A DNA stretch of 64,000 nt from NCBI GenBank assembly GCA_011800805.1, contig MPNW01000243.1, forward strand, positions 26,755 through 90,754. The letters are read 5' to 3'. The translations under genes and the position numbers were made by a program. Source of the stretch: Hirudo medicinalis. Its lineage: Eukaryota; Annelida; Clitellata; Hirudinida; Hirudinidae. Positions 13,515 to 25,473 of this stretch are shown piece after piece (within the stretch, counting starts at the first letter, position 1; every line of letters starts with the position of its first letter). The notes below the pieces were generated by a model. It did no database searches. It was not told the origin of the DNA and saw nothing but the letters and a program-made list of their open reading frames with translations.

Positions 13515-13569
13515 AAAACAATGTGCAAAACATTATTTTATGGTTGCAGGAAAGTAGTTGACCTGGAGA

Positions 13570-16500
13570 ATGGACCCTTTTGCAATGGCTGTGTTGTTGG
13601 GTTTCATTTTCCTGACACCTCTCATGCACCTGTCGCGTGAGTTTTCAGGTGAGTAATTCCAATTCAATGGAAGGTGATCTCATTTCCATTGATGAATTTA
13701 ATAATATGAATGAATGACATTCAATATGTAGAATGGATTTTTTTTAAGTTTTCAATTTTTAAATGAAATGTGCTGCCTTTATTAATGACTCACTAGGTTG
13801 ATTTATTGCCAATAATATTATTAATCGTGATTTTAATCGCAATAATAAATCGACTTGTGGCTTCCACGTCGAACACGTTTCCACAAGTCTTCGTCAGAAG
13901 CATCAACGTTTGAACCAAGGACTATAAAAGCTGTCTGGTTTCAAGAACATAACGAAGCCTGTCGGACAAACGTGATAATTGCTGTCATTTCGTCGAACCT
14001 CGTCAATGCAATGATGCTAGAGTGGGCGGTAATTGAGAAAATATCTCCATCATTGAACACGTGTTGGAAAGGTTTGAGTCACTAATCCACAACCACGAAT
14101 GGTCCTCAACGTTCTGGAATGATCCCAGATCACTTAGAGCTAAAACACGTAATGGAAGCTGATTGGCATGCAGCTAGTAAAATTAGTCCACGCGGAAGCA
14201 GCCATTTCCGTTCGTTAGTCGGAAATTTCTCCGAATTTAAATTATTTTCAGACGTCGTAGAATTCGAGGATGGCATGCAACCGAGGAGGCAAATGCCGTT
14301 CAAAGGTTGGTAGTCGTTATTAATGTCGACCGATGAAAGGGATTAAGTATCAATGGGAGCTGAGACAAGACCTTTCAGCAAACATTATCTTCGCAATAAT
14401 TCAACGCCTCACAATTTGTCTGCGTCGTTTGCCATTCCGAGCAGCACTTTGATTTGTTAGGAATTGCACACAAATTCAAAACTGTTTATTTACCAAGTTC
14501 GCAAGTTTCAGTAAAAATATTTCCACACAGATAAGGATGGAGTCCAATATTTGGCTATCGGCAACATTTTTCTATTTGTTTGTCTCGATAAAACAGCAGC
14601 GACTGCTTTGATTGTGTTTTACGTTCACGACTTGAAAATATGTGGCAGGACATGCTAAGAAATGTTAAGAAATGTCCATGCATTAGAAGACCAACCTTCA
14701 TGTCGGAAACGGCGAGCTAAAAGCTCCGAATGTGATCCTAATGTAATAAATATCTTAATGAAATCCAATAAATATATTATTACAAATCCGATAAATATAT
14801 TAATACAAATCCAATTAATGCAAATATTTCCTTATTTTTAATTTCAATGAATTGGTGCACAATTTTTCAACCAATTTCTTAAACCTCGTATTTTCTGAAT
14901 TTTGGACGATAAGAAGTTGAGTCTCCCTGCAATATCGAATTGAAGAAGCAGCTGAAGAAGTTGAAGTTGCTGATGTCCAAACAACAAAACAACATCAACC
15001 GAAGAATCCAATATCAGTGAAAGGAAAATCAAAGATTGAAATTATTATATTTTCATTATTATTACCGTGGACAAGCACATTTGTGAGAACTGCAAGAAGC
15101 AGGCAATTGAAAATATCAAGTGCAAGTTAATAAAATAGAATTGGCTCTCGTTCTGAGAATCAAAGTGGCTGTGAAATTCTGCAGTTAAAATCATACAAAT
15201 TTGCTTCTTTTTGAATCTTTTAATTCATCCATGCATGTTATAATTCATCCGTGCATCTAACAATCCATCCATGCATCTTGTAATCCATTAATGCATCTTC
15301 AAAAATCTCTGCTTCTAATCTCATTGACTTCTTTTGCGTTTTTTGTTCTCTCAATTTCTGCGAAAACCTTTCCATTTTATCAATAATTTCTTCTCTCTAA
15401 CTAGAGCCGCCGACAGAAATTTCTGGTCCGCGGCCGCTGGGCCTAGGGTCCCATTGTTATGTCAATCTGACAATGTAAAGGCAAAAAAATACGTCATGTT
15501 TGTAATATTTTAATATTTCAAAACCCGGGCGTGTCCCAAATAATTGCCGGTCCCCTGGGCACTTGTTCCCCTGGCCCCTTTCGAGGAATTTTGTTAATGT
15601 TTTTGTTAATTTTATTAATTCATTAGTAATATCTGGGTCATTTATTCAATTTAATTTAATTTATTTCGTTTAATAAAACACGCATCAGCATTGAAGGAAT
15701 GATTCTCAAATAAACTTGATTTGATTAAAAACAAAAAATGTTTCATCCCTGAGGAACATCAACTTTCACAGGGGACTAAAGTCACCTTCCTAATAAAAGT
15801 TGTTTGAAAGTGGGAACTCACGATGTTTAATGTTAGAACTTGATGCGATGATGAGAACAATTACTAATGTTTATTTCTCAAATTAATGTTTATTTCTTAT
15901 TCAGAGTACATTCATTTTGTTTCTGGTAATGGCTTCGTTATGAAAATATATTTGTTTGATGCATCATTTGCAGAACCTACGAGGAAAATAATTTCTCTCA
16001 AGCGTCGTAGAAGTTAGAATCATTTCTTCACATTTAATCAGGAGGCGTCATTACTTACGAACGTTTTATTAGCTATTAATTTAATAACTTATTATTAATT
16101 CTTATCATTTCTACTTCAGCCCATTTGTAAGCCTTGATTTTAAATTGATTGATATTCCAATAAAAATTGAAGAGATGAGAATGAGCAAATCGAGCAACCT
16201 TCTGGTGGAGGATTTGCACATTCCAAAGCAGTTGGAAACAGTTTACTACGCTACAGAGCTGGAGCAGATGACTGACTTTGTGTGGTTCAGGAACTCCGGC
16301 ATCCGAGTGAATGTGGCTCTCTACAACATCAACGTCGTTCCCGTTTATTCGGACGTGCAGCACCAACATTCAGACAACGATTTCGTCACGCAGCATTTGG
16401 ATTACATTCGAACAACTTTTCAGGAAGCCACCGAGGGGTTCTGCAGGTGAGGAGTTTATAAGAGTGTCCTGTTGTTGTGGTTGTTGTAGTTGTTGCTGAG

Positions 16501-19500
16501 GTTGTTGTTGTGGTTGTTGTTGTGGTTGTTGTTGTGGTTGTTGTTGTAGTTGTTGTTATTGTTGTTGTAGTTGTTGCTGTGGTTATTGCTGAGATTGTTG
16601 TTGTGGTTGTTGTTGTGGTGTCAAGTTGTTGTGAAGTTAAATTAATCAATTTAATCAAACCGTGATTCATTTGCTTTTTTTTATATTATTAAAATATTAT
16701 TTTTTTATTATAATATTTTTATATTATTTTATATTTTAAATTATTTCCACATATTTCTATCCACTTTTTGTCCAAGTTAAATTATTTGTTAAAATAATTT
16801 TTAATAAGTATTTCCATAAATTATTTTTAAAGATAACAAGGAGGCAGAAAGTTCGATGTTTTTGAATTATTTAATTCAAACACATTTCTTCGACTCAACT
16901 AATTACTTTAAAATAATTTATTTAATAATTAATTTTAATATTTTATTTTAATCTGCTTCAAAAATGTAAAAGAACAAAACTCCCGCAGACATCCAGTGCC
17001 AGATTTCTACAATTTGACGCTGGAAATATTCAGAGATCGAGAGACGAAAGCCTGGATTGAAACAGAAATTGATGAAGGCGGACAAAAGCATTGGACGCTG
17101 AAAAGGGAGGTTAACGAGGCCTGCCATCAGGTGAATTTTCATTCCCAGTTCACTTTTCTGCTCAATAAAACGCTCGTAACGAAATGCAGAGGGCACCACA
17201 AGTTGTCCTTCAAAGCGGTTCCAATGTTTTCCTCTGCACCGATGAGAACCCGCTGCTGAACCAAATTTTCGAAATAAATCCTTCTCCGCAAGTCATCTCA
17301 GCAACATCTTCCTCGTTTAAAAACTGTGTTGATGACTGGAACCGATGTGCTGCCTGTGGACAGAATGCTCTTCAATGCTTCCAGGCATTAAACCAAGCAG
17401 GTTCATAGAGTCATGAATGTCTTTGTTGGATGTTCATTTGATTAGATTTATTCCCAATATTTTTTTTTCGTTTATTTATTGAAACACAAAAACACAAAAC
17501 TAAGTACAAGTTGGAACTAAAAGGAAAAAATAAGAACGTTATAAGGGAAATACTCCCGCTAGCAGACGTCCTATTGCCAATGATGAATATAGTTGCGTTT
17601 CAATGTCCCAATAATATAAGAATTATTAAGTAATATTGAGTAATATACATTGTTATTTAGAGTTAATAATAAAATGTTTTAGTGCTTTCTTAAAGGCGTA
17701 AAGGTTAGAAAGGTTGATGATGTTACGTGATAATACTTAAGAATACATTAAGAATACTTAAGAATCATTTTTGAATATCAAAATAATTTATAATAAAACT
17801 TAGTGATTGTTATTGTAGATGTTATTAATAAAAACTAGATCATACAATTCACAAAACCAATAAACATTTCATGAAACAAGAACTTGATGCAACATGCTGC
17901 ATGATATCCTGCCTGTCTCGTTACTCCTGCCGAAATCGTTACAACCTGGAATGTCACTTGGAAAGTAAAATTGACTGCGCCAAAGGTTGTCGCCACAAAT
18001 GAATTGCATTCTACGATCCTTTTTTTCAACGCTTCCTTCTTGCAGGAGATGCTTACCGCTACTCTCTGCTCCCCATTTTTGAGCATCCGAGTCGAGAGAT
18101 TCATTGTCACTTGAAGCGAAAACCCCTTCGAATCCTATACAGCCTGTCCTACCACCTGAGTCTGCCCTCCTCAATAGAAACATTTCCTGTCAAACACCAA
18201 ATCACCATGTCACCCTTTCGACAGCCAAAAACCCTGCATAAACTCGACTTTTTGAACATCGAATTCCATTCAAACAGTCCTCCGAATGAGGAGATGATGT
18301 TGACAATACGCCGAACATCTACCAACAAATTGGAGTATCTTGCCAGGCCAATCATTCAACCTTCTTCATCGCTTCAAAGCCCTCACGTCTATTCTCACGA
18401 GGTTCTAAGAGATACTTACCTGACATCGGTTCAATTTCACCCTCCATTCGCCTGCAGTACCTCATCCTGGAATGCCTCGTGTCAGAGTAACATGTCAGGT
18501 GTTGGAAAGCCACCGGGGAGTTCAATGAACGTTATAAAGTCGAGAAGGGCTGGATCCTCGTTTGAATATCTCATCTCGGAACCTGACAAATCTCCCCACC
18601 TGAGATTGTACCTGCCAGGTCATTAATTTTCTTCCATCTCCTCATTTAATCTTTAAATTTTTATCCTCAAATTCCGCGGCATTATTACTCCTGATATTCG
18701 TATTAAAAGGGAATTATTCGTGTTTCTCAGGAAACTCTTCAATCCTCAGGAGTTGGTTTCAAAATATGAATCACGAGCTTCTATGGTTTGAAACAAATGT
18801 TTCGATTGTTGATCTCCGTCATTTAATCGTGGGCGTAAAAGGTAATTGCACGGAATCGAGTGCCTTATTCAATTATTAATTCATTCCCTGTTCTATCAAT
18901 AGGTGAAGTCAGCCAATGCCCGAGTTACCTGATGCTTATTGGTTCTGATTTTATAGCACATGAAGAACTCTTTAGACTCGACTTGTTAATTACCTGCCCA
19001 ACGACGTTTGACCTCGTCATTTGCAACATTACCCTTGCTTTAAGTCAGAATAAGAATGAAAAGGTATTGGAACTGACAGTGGATGATCTGACGCGTGAAC
19101 AAACTGTATTCCAGACTATCGTCTCAAGATCACAAGAATTGAAAAATAACGCAACCACTAATTCTACTGAGAGCTTAAATGATATTCCTAGGGGCAACTT
19201 CTTGCAGAATTTCGGAGTAATCTTTGTGATCCTGATAGCAGTATTTATATTTCTAGTTTGCTGTTTTTCTTTGGCACTTTTGAATGAGTTTCCTGAAGGA
19301 AGGACGTTGGTCTTCAGAGAACAATGCCTCTTTCGACGTAACACATACGACGTTCCTTCACTGAGGTTGTGTCAACCGTCGAAAGGAAATCTCTGCACAT
19401 CCTTGTGGGCTGAAGAAAAGATGAAAAGAATCAAACCTCCTTTTGTAGAATGCTACAAATTGTTCTTCGCCTGCTTCATTGTCAGCAAGATTATTTATAA

Positions 19501-21469
19501 CATCTTGTTCACCTTCACAGTTATTACACTCCTTCTATTCGCTTGGATAAACGAAAGCATCGATGGCGAAAGAGACGTTGAATGTTTGCGTGTTTGGAAG
19601 TCCAAGGAATTTTGGAGGATTTTTGAGAAATTCGGAGATTGCCTCGAGTATAATGATGCATTCGAAGAAAAACAGGAATCGTGTGAAGCATACATCGGAG
19701 TTGTTATCAATTTCTTAAAGAAAGAGCTCCGACAATTTTACGTCTTAAAAAATGAAAAGAAAAATATAGCCGATATCTCCAGTACAATTAAAAATATTTC
19801 AGATAAAAAAGTTGAGTGGCAAACTAAAGCCTTCGAACATTTTGTAAAAATAATGAACAATTCAACTGGTAGAATAATGAACAATTATTGGTTTCTGTAC
19901 CCCAACTTTATGCAAAAGAAAGTAGCAGAATTGAACTTGAGAGAAGATTCATTTTCATCAATTGACGTGAAATGTTACTTGGAAAGGTTAAAAATGATCT
20001 TCAAACAAATTGAGTCTGAACTGAGAAAATTATCAAAACTTCCAGCATTTGAATCTCTGTTAAATCATCCTCGTTCAACCGGCTTGACAAGTTCAACAGT
20101 CGTGAATCTTAACAAGTATTTTGTGTCAGACGAATACCTCCAGCCGTACAAGTCTTCATTGGAGAAAGTCACGCAACTCCAGGACAAGTTCTCTCTTTGT
20201 GATGGATCGAATGGAGATGACGATGACAGGCTCATACAACTTCAAAGCATCTTGATCATCCTATTCGTATTTTCTGACACCTTGTTGCTGCTACAGAGAT
20301 TTACAAACCTAATAATGTTTTCCATGGAGTCGAGGAAATTTCTAAATGAAAAATACAATCTAAATTGTCGCTATGGCCTCGACAAAGCTTTTACCTTAAA
20401 AACAAGTTCGTTTGAAGTGTGGAATGACGAAGCCCATGGGACGAGAAGTTGTCTAAAACCAATCAAGCATTGTCAATCCCTTGACATAAGTTCGTCTTCA
20501 TTTAGTCTCGAATGTAATTATTTATCCTCAAATCATCTCAAAGCAGCCAATGAAAGCTCTCCTTCACACCTAAAAGTCCCCAAGAAGCAAGTTTTTCGCA
20601 GAAGAACAACTTCTCAAAAATTTGTGACGAGGGGGTTTTGGAGTTTTTTCATTATGGCGGTGATTGTGCTTGTGAAAGGTTTCATAACAACATTCACAAC
20701 ATTACTTCGTGATGCCACTCCTCGTTTAGATAAATTAGTATCGAGTTTGACTCCTGTCAATCTCTGCTTCTTACAAAACACCATGGCAAGCCCTTCCTTT
20801 TCTTTTGACCTTCAACAGCTTCAGGCCTTGTGTCAGTTCTCAACAAGAGGTGAGATGAATTTAATGATTTCGATTGTATTTTTATTTTTTAATTTAGCAG
20901 ACAATTTCATTTAAGAACTGAAATGGTCATTCAACCATATCAAGCAACAAAATGACTGCAAGCTTCAGATTCTTTCTTGCATCGACCATGAGGATCAACA
21001 CACCTCACTGGGTAATAGCTCAGTTTAATAATTTGATTTTATTTATGTTTTTAATTTCCAAATCTGTCTAGTCATGTGAATAAATCAGAATTATTTAGTT
21101 TCAGAGAACGAATTTGTGCCTCAAGATCTCCACGCGAACAACATCGATGAGATATCGGATTCTCTTACTTCAACCCTTGATGTCATTATGTGCGTTATCA
21201 TCTTCTTTGTCCTATCCACCACTCTTGCCACAGTTGCCCACCTGACTTTCATCCACTTTGCCAGAGTTCTCCAACAATCTTCCTCTTATCCGCTCAGCAC
21301 TAACGAATTTCCTCAGGACACATTGTCCGAAACGTTACTGGATCGGGACAGTGACTCTAAGCCACCTTCTCCGGATTCCTGCGTTGGAAACCGAGAGAGG
21401 ATGCTGGAGAAACGTCATTTCACGACACGAATAACCAAACACTGTAAATTCTCGGAGACAAAAGTTTAG
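13570..21469 (+). CDS. Large multi-exon protein with cysteine-rich ectodomain and about five membrane spans; family not recognised
   Basis: I do not recognise this protein. Nine exons join in frame: 16120-16446, 16989-17130, 17190-17400, 17881-17985, 18046-18618, 18731-18841, 18903-20849, 20916-21011 and 21105-21469 (stop), about 1,290 residues. Each boundary has GT-AG and matching phase; from 17400 onward every junction is phase 1. A likely first exon (13570-13648) starts MDPFAMAVLLGFIFLTPLMH, a signal peptide, but its phase does not fit the next exon, so an exon in the 2.5-kb gap may be missing. The N-terminal part contains a cysteine-rich stretch (about 17320-17985) and many N-glycosylation sites. 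Hydrophobic spans lie at about 19196-19282, 19460-19546, 20233-20300, 20634-20706 and 21176-21268, giving an outside N-terminus, an external loop of about 230 residues between spans 2 and 3, and a cytoplasmic tail. Prominins and tweety proteins share the five-span layout, but I see no sequence match. Role unknown. Confidence 0.7.
13649..16119. other. Gap or long intron holding one MITE
   Basis: Apart from the MITE at 15402-15587, I see no clear coding exon here. If the signal-peptide exon at 13570 belongs to the membrane-protein gene, this is its first intron, perhaps hiding one small exon needed to correct the phase. Confidence 0.5.
15402..15587 (+). mobile_element. MITE, copy 1 of the GGCCGC(C/T)GACAG family
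   Basis: It begins agagccgccgacagaaattt and ends near ctggcccctttcg. Both ends, and an internal atgtcaat motif, are shared with copies at 29264-29396 and 29510-29862. The ends look like degraded inverted repeats of a cagggccgcc terminus. It is non-coding. Confidence 0.7.
16463..16625. repeat. GTT/GTG trinucleotide-rich tract in intron
   Basis: Imperfect gttgttgtg units follow directly after the exon ending at 16446. Long open valine-rich (+) and threonine-rich (-) readings are produced by the repeat and lie in an intron. Confidence 0.85.
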
Positions 21470-22082
21470 ACTGTTATTGAATCGAACTACATTGATAGAT
21501 TTCTTCAGGCAAATGCAAAAAAAGTTTTAGTACAGCTTTTCTAGGATTCTTATGAGCTCGCCTATCGCGCACCAAAGCAAATACCTTAAAAAAACTAAAA
21601 ATTGAAATAATGACTCTAATGACATGAATTTATACCTTTCAAACAACAGTAAGTTTCAATTTTTTATTACTTCTATCATTTAATCAGGCGATGGTGAAAG
21701 TATTTTTTTTAAGTCTTAAAACCAGGAACGACAGCAGACAAACATAATTTAAAATGTTTACAACTCAAATAATAAGAACCTTGTTTTGCAATTGAAATAC
21801 ACAAATGGACAATTTAGATGGGATGGAGGCACCTAAGAGAACAAATGATTAAATTTACGATCAGCAAGACGATGTTGCTATCAGCAAGCCTTAGTTTTTT
21901 CGACACATGTTTGCCGAAAAAAAAGTCTTAAAAACCTTTTTAAAAATAACTACCTAGAAAATTTATTTAATTAAAAGAGTTCACCAGCATGCGGGTCCCA
22001 ACGCGTTCACTCTTAATATAACGTAACATTAATTTGTAATGGTTTACGTAGACTAATGTGTGATAAACCACTCAAACACGTG
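21470..22082. other. 3' flank of the membrane-protein gene, nothing recognised
   Basis: AT-rich sequence after the stop codon at 21469. I see no clear AATAAA close to the stop, no open frame of note and no repeat ends. Confidence 0.5.
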
Positions 22083-22154
22083 TTCCCACACCGGGAATTG
22101 AACCCGGGCCGCCATCATGAAAGGCTGGAATTCTACCCACTGGACCATGTGTGA
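22083..22154 (-). tRNA. tRNA-Glu(TTC)-like gene or pseudogene
   Basis: Read on the minus strand, a 72-nt stretch has a B box (gggttcaattccc), an A box (tggtccagtggg) and an anticodon loop with TTC at 22119-22121. The acceptor stem has one mismatch (third pair) and the anticodon stem one (fourth pair), so it may be a decayed gene or the head of a tRNA-derived SINE. Overall it follows the animal tRNA-Glu pattern. No TTTT terminator immediately follows. Confidence 0.65.
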
Positions 22155-22193
22155 ACGTGAAATGCTGGAATCCTAACCACTAAACCATCTTGC
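22155..22193 (-). repeat. 5' half of a second tRNA-Glu-like copy
   Basis: Directly abutting the full copy on its 5' side is a stretch reading gatggtttagtggttaggat then tccagcatttcac on the minus strand. This matches the D-arm and the start of the anticodon arm of tRNA-Glu and stops just after the anticodon position. It reads as a tRNA half fused head-to-tail to a full tRNA-like sequence. Confidence 0.7.
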
Positions 22194-22214
22194 TAAGATA
22201 ATTCAAGGTCATGA

Positions 22215-22370
22215 GCTGATCAACAATACCCCCGAACCTCCACCTGATCGAAAATGTTTGGGAAATGATTCTAATTATATAAAGCATATTTTTAAAAAAG
22301 AGCTGAAAGAGGCCTTAATGAAGGCAAGGAATGGCTTAGAAAAAATATTTAGAGAATTATTAAATCGATA
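22215..22370 (+). pseudogene. Tc1/mariner transposase C-terminal remnant
   Basis: One frame reads STIPPNLHLIENVWEMI after a stop. This fits the Tc1/mariner block W-P-x-x-S-P-D-L-N-P-I-E-N-V-W that precedes the final catalytic acidic residue region. A following frame-shifted stretch reads ELKEALMKARNGLEKIFREL up to a stop at about 22370. In-frame stops and shifts mean it is dead. No terminal repeats were found. Confidence 0.75.
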
Positions 22371-22475
22371 AAATAAATTATAAATATTTAAAAAATTAGA
22401 GAACGAGTCATTAAAATTCAAGTTTTTCATGCAACTTAAAAATAGGACAAGTTAAGGTTAAAGTGATAATGAGGC

Positions 22476-22585
22476 TAAGAATACAATTATAACTGAAAAG
22501 TATTAGAAGTAGTCAATTATGACTTAAGAATGCAATTACAAAACTAAAAAGTATAAGAAGTAGTTAAGTATGACTTAAGAATACC
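22476..22585. repeat. About 50-bp direct repeat, 2.3 copies
   Basis: Units starting taagaatacaatta, taagaatgcaatta and taagaatacc at 22476, 22525 and 22576, each followed by agtat(t)agaagtagt. The copies have diverged by a few bases. Confidence 0.75.
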
Positions 22586-23824
22586 AAAGGTTCAAGTTAT
22601 TGAACAACTTTAACATGAACTTGACCTTGTTAAGGATTTGCATTTGAACCATCTAAGTATAGAAGCAGATTTGACGATGCATTATTAAGGGGGAGATAAG
22701 ACAGGTTGGGTGAAAAATTAACCGTCGAACATCATAAAAGTCCCATTCTAATCACCTCTTGTAAACCAGTTTTTTAGTAATTAAATTAATTCCACAGTTT
22801 TACTGCTTTTTTTGTTCATTTTTTTATAACTTTTGTATATTTTTTTTTAATTTTTAGTGTTAAAATCGAAGTTTCAAAAATTGAGGACTTTTTAGGAACC
22901 TGAACCCCTTAGGGTCAATCCCTAAACCCCTTGCTGATGCAAATATAAGCCGGTCTATATTTTATAGCCATTTTGCTTATTGTTTTTTATAATTTTTAAA
23001 AAGTTAATTATAAAATGGTTTCAGGTCTTTTATATTCAAATTTATTCAAAGAAAAAATAAATACGTGAAACCGCTCTTAAAGATATGATGAACAAATTGG
23101 CACATCAATTTGCATTTCCTGTTAAAACATGTAATAAATTCGTTTTTAGCTTTATTATAAGATTTCGTAATAATATTTAAATTATATATTCAAATTTGAG
23201 GTTATAAAATTCATATATAAGAAAGTTATGCGAAAAAACGCGGCGCTCTCAAAAATATGAAGACCACTGTATTTCAATATCTTGATGTATGTTCATAAGG
23301 GATAGCCCATTCAGATAGTCTGCCAGCTAGTATCGCAGACCGAGGATAAGATTTTAAACATTTTTCTGCAAGAGTAGAAAAATTTCATTGCCAGCTCTTG
23401 TGGATGGTCATACAGCCGAAATGATGATTCATTCTAACATTTGAATGTAAATCATTGTATGCCCAATATACAGCATCCACAAAATTTGAGATTTCTCGCC
23501 CATTATCTTTAACTTCATGCCATTTACCCATCATTACCTGTTTAATGATAACGATTTTTGAGAAGTTACATGACTACAACAATGGACCAACAATGACAAC
23601 TATAGTAGCTTTAGCACAGCTACCAATATTTTCGTGAATTATTGAAATAAAATAAAATTTTAATTGAAGTAGATTTTTTGCCTTAGATTTTGAGAACCAT
23701 GAGGGAATTAGGACCCTCCCCAGTCCACCCTAAATCCGCCACTGATCGATGACATTAATACCATGTAGTATTTTCTGCTTTCGATTGATCTAAGGAGCAG
23801 TTTAGTCAAAGCCTAGCCAGCCCA
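22586..23824. other. AT-rich spacer with one orphan hAT-type terminus
   Basis: No gene seen. The sequence taaatccgccactg ending at 23744 is a typical hAT MITE terminus (cagtggcggattta inverted). I could not find its partner upstream, so the boundaries of that element are unknown. Confidence 0.45.
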
Positions 23825-24516
23825 CAGTGACGTACGGTTGGCGGGGGACAGAGGGGCAAATGCCCCAGGCTATAAAAAAAATCCCCTAATTGAATCTATA
23901 GCTGAGACTTCTGAAGTCATCATATTAGATGCCCTATCCCTTCATTTAAAGTTCATCCAGAAGAGATTATATCTATGTGACCAAATGGACATCTTTAGAC
24001 TTATTATGCTGAATGATCCAGTGGAAGATACAAGAAAGTTTCACTAATGTCATTGTGGCACTAAGAATTTTCTGACAATCTAGTTGTGAAAGGACCTTAA
24101 ATTAAAGTTAATAAAGATATATCAGAGATCAACTGCAAGGAAAGGAAAGGTTAAGTAACCTTGCAATTTTATAAATCAAGAGAAAGATTATAAAATTAAG
24201 GTAAATTTTAAGTGTAATTGAAAATTTTGAGAGAATAAAAACCAAATTTCAAATAAGAATTTAATGATTTCTAACATTTATCGCAATTTGCTCCCTTAAT
24301 TTGTAACACTTTCACCAGAAGCTGTGAAATGTCACTTAGTAAATATCCCAGAGAAATTTTACTTTATAAATAGGCGCATTCCCTTGAAGTATAGAAAATA
24401 AATAGCAGTGACAAAATTTGGATTCCTGACAGCTCATGGGGCATAGCTAATCACTAATAAGGGGCTCATAAATTTTATAATTGGCTCAGGTGCCCAAATC
24501 CCACCATATGCCACTG
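23825..24516 (+). mobile_element. hAT element remnant with transposase scraps
   Basis: It starts cagtgacgtacggttgg and ends ccatatgccactg, which are imperfect inverted repeats. Inside, a 69-codon frame (23838-24047) is followed by frame-shifted text reading SSCERTL, then KLIKIYQRST, which resembles the hAT C-terminal block C-E-R-(s)-F-S-K-L-K-L-I-K. The flanking 8-mers match at only five positions, so the ends are less certain than the family. Confidence 0.6.
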
Positions 24517-25473
24517 CCCCCACAATAGGCATCTTTTAACCAAGATTAAAAACATTCCACAAGAGCCAACCTGGAAATGAGAACATTGGCTTACAGAAGC
24601 AGATATCAACAAAATATCCTGACATGGAATACTCACACCATGCAGCATTTTAAATCAGCTTCCAATCCAGTCTACTTCAGAGACTCATCCGTTATTTATG
24701 CCTCATGGTTTCAATATCCTCACACCAAAATCTCACATAAAAAAAAGCACTTTAAACAATTACAAGTAATCCTGGTTTCTTACATATTGATTATATCAGC
24801 AATACAATCTTATGGTCAGCAGTCATTCATGACTATTCAATTTGCTGAAATAAAAAATAAAAGATACAATCCATATTTTAAAAAAATGGAATGCAAGCCA
24901 TCCCATGAAACAATGATAAACTTAATCACAAGGTTCTATATCAAACACTTTTGCATCCCAACACATAACATCACTGCCTAATACTGAAAATCATATTTCA
25001 TGAGCCTTCTGAACACATGAACGAAGGAACATTTAAGTAACTTCTACTTCGCAAATTACACACAATGTGTGGAAGAAAACTTAGCAAAAAACAAAAACTC
25101 TCAAAAACATGTTAGTAACCATAAGCCAATGCTTACAGTCTGACAATAGGGCCAAGCTCTCATGGTAACTCACCAGTTATGATTGCAGATATCCAGGCAT
25201 GAGACATTTACACCTTGCAGCATATTAAATCAGCTTCCAGTCCAGTCTGCTCACCAAACTCAACATATAATAACTGGCATAAAAACCTAATCACCTTTTG
25301 TAAACCAATGTATTGAAAAGTTAACAACCTAATACATGATGTAACCCATAAGGCATCCTTTTGCAGCCACACAATTTATACAATGAAACCAAGTTCAAAG
25401 AGGCTGAACATGTATGGCAAGTATTTGAAAAGCATATTATTGAAAAATTGCCACATAAATTCTTAACAAATGC
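24517..25473. other. 3' flank of TCTP with an internal duplicated segment
   Basis: A stretch of about 60 bp at 24625-24685 (around gcagcattttaaatcagctt) is repeated in the same orientation at 25205-25250. A 134-codon plus-strand frame (24577-24981) overlaps one copy and has no recognisable domain. No supported gene. Confidence 0.5.

Larger units (their letters stand above)
8801..13569. other. AT-rich spacer with minor tandem repeats
   Basis: A CAA microsatellite (8944-8973), a 32-bp minisatellite (10511-10640) and a GAGT/GAAT/TAAT tetranucleotide tract (13400-13514) are the only structures seen. A 118-codon frame on the minus strand (12214-12570) has no recognisable domain. No supported gene. 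Confidence 0.55.

Noticed and set aside
16386..16670. Threonine-rich (-) and valine-rich (+) frames
   Set aside because: By-products of the GTT-rich tract in an intron of the membrane-protein gene.
17869..18183. Minus-strand 104-codon frame
   Set aside because: It overlaps plus-strand exons (17881-17985 and 18046-18618) that join in phase with neighbours; the minus reading has no partners.
24577..24981. 134-codon plus-strand frame near TCTP
   Set aside because: It overlaps a segment duplicated at 25205 and has no domain or splice partners, so it is likely non-coding repeat sequence.
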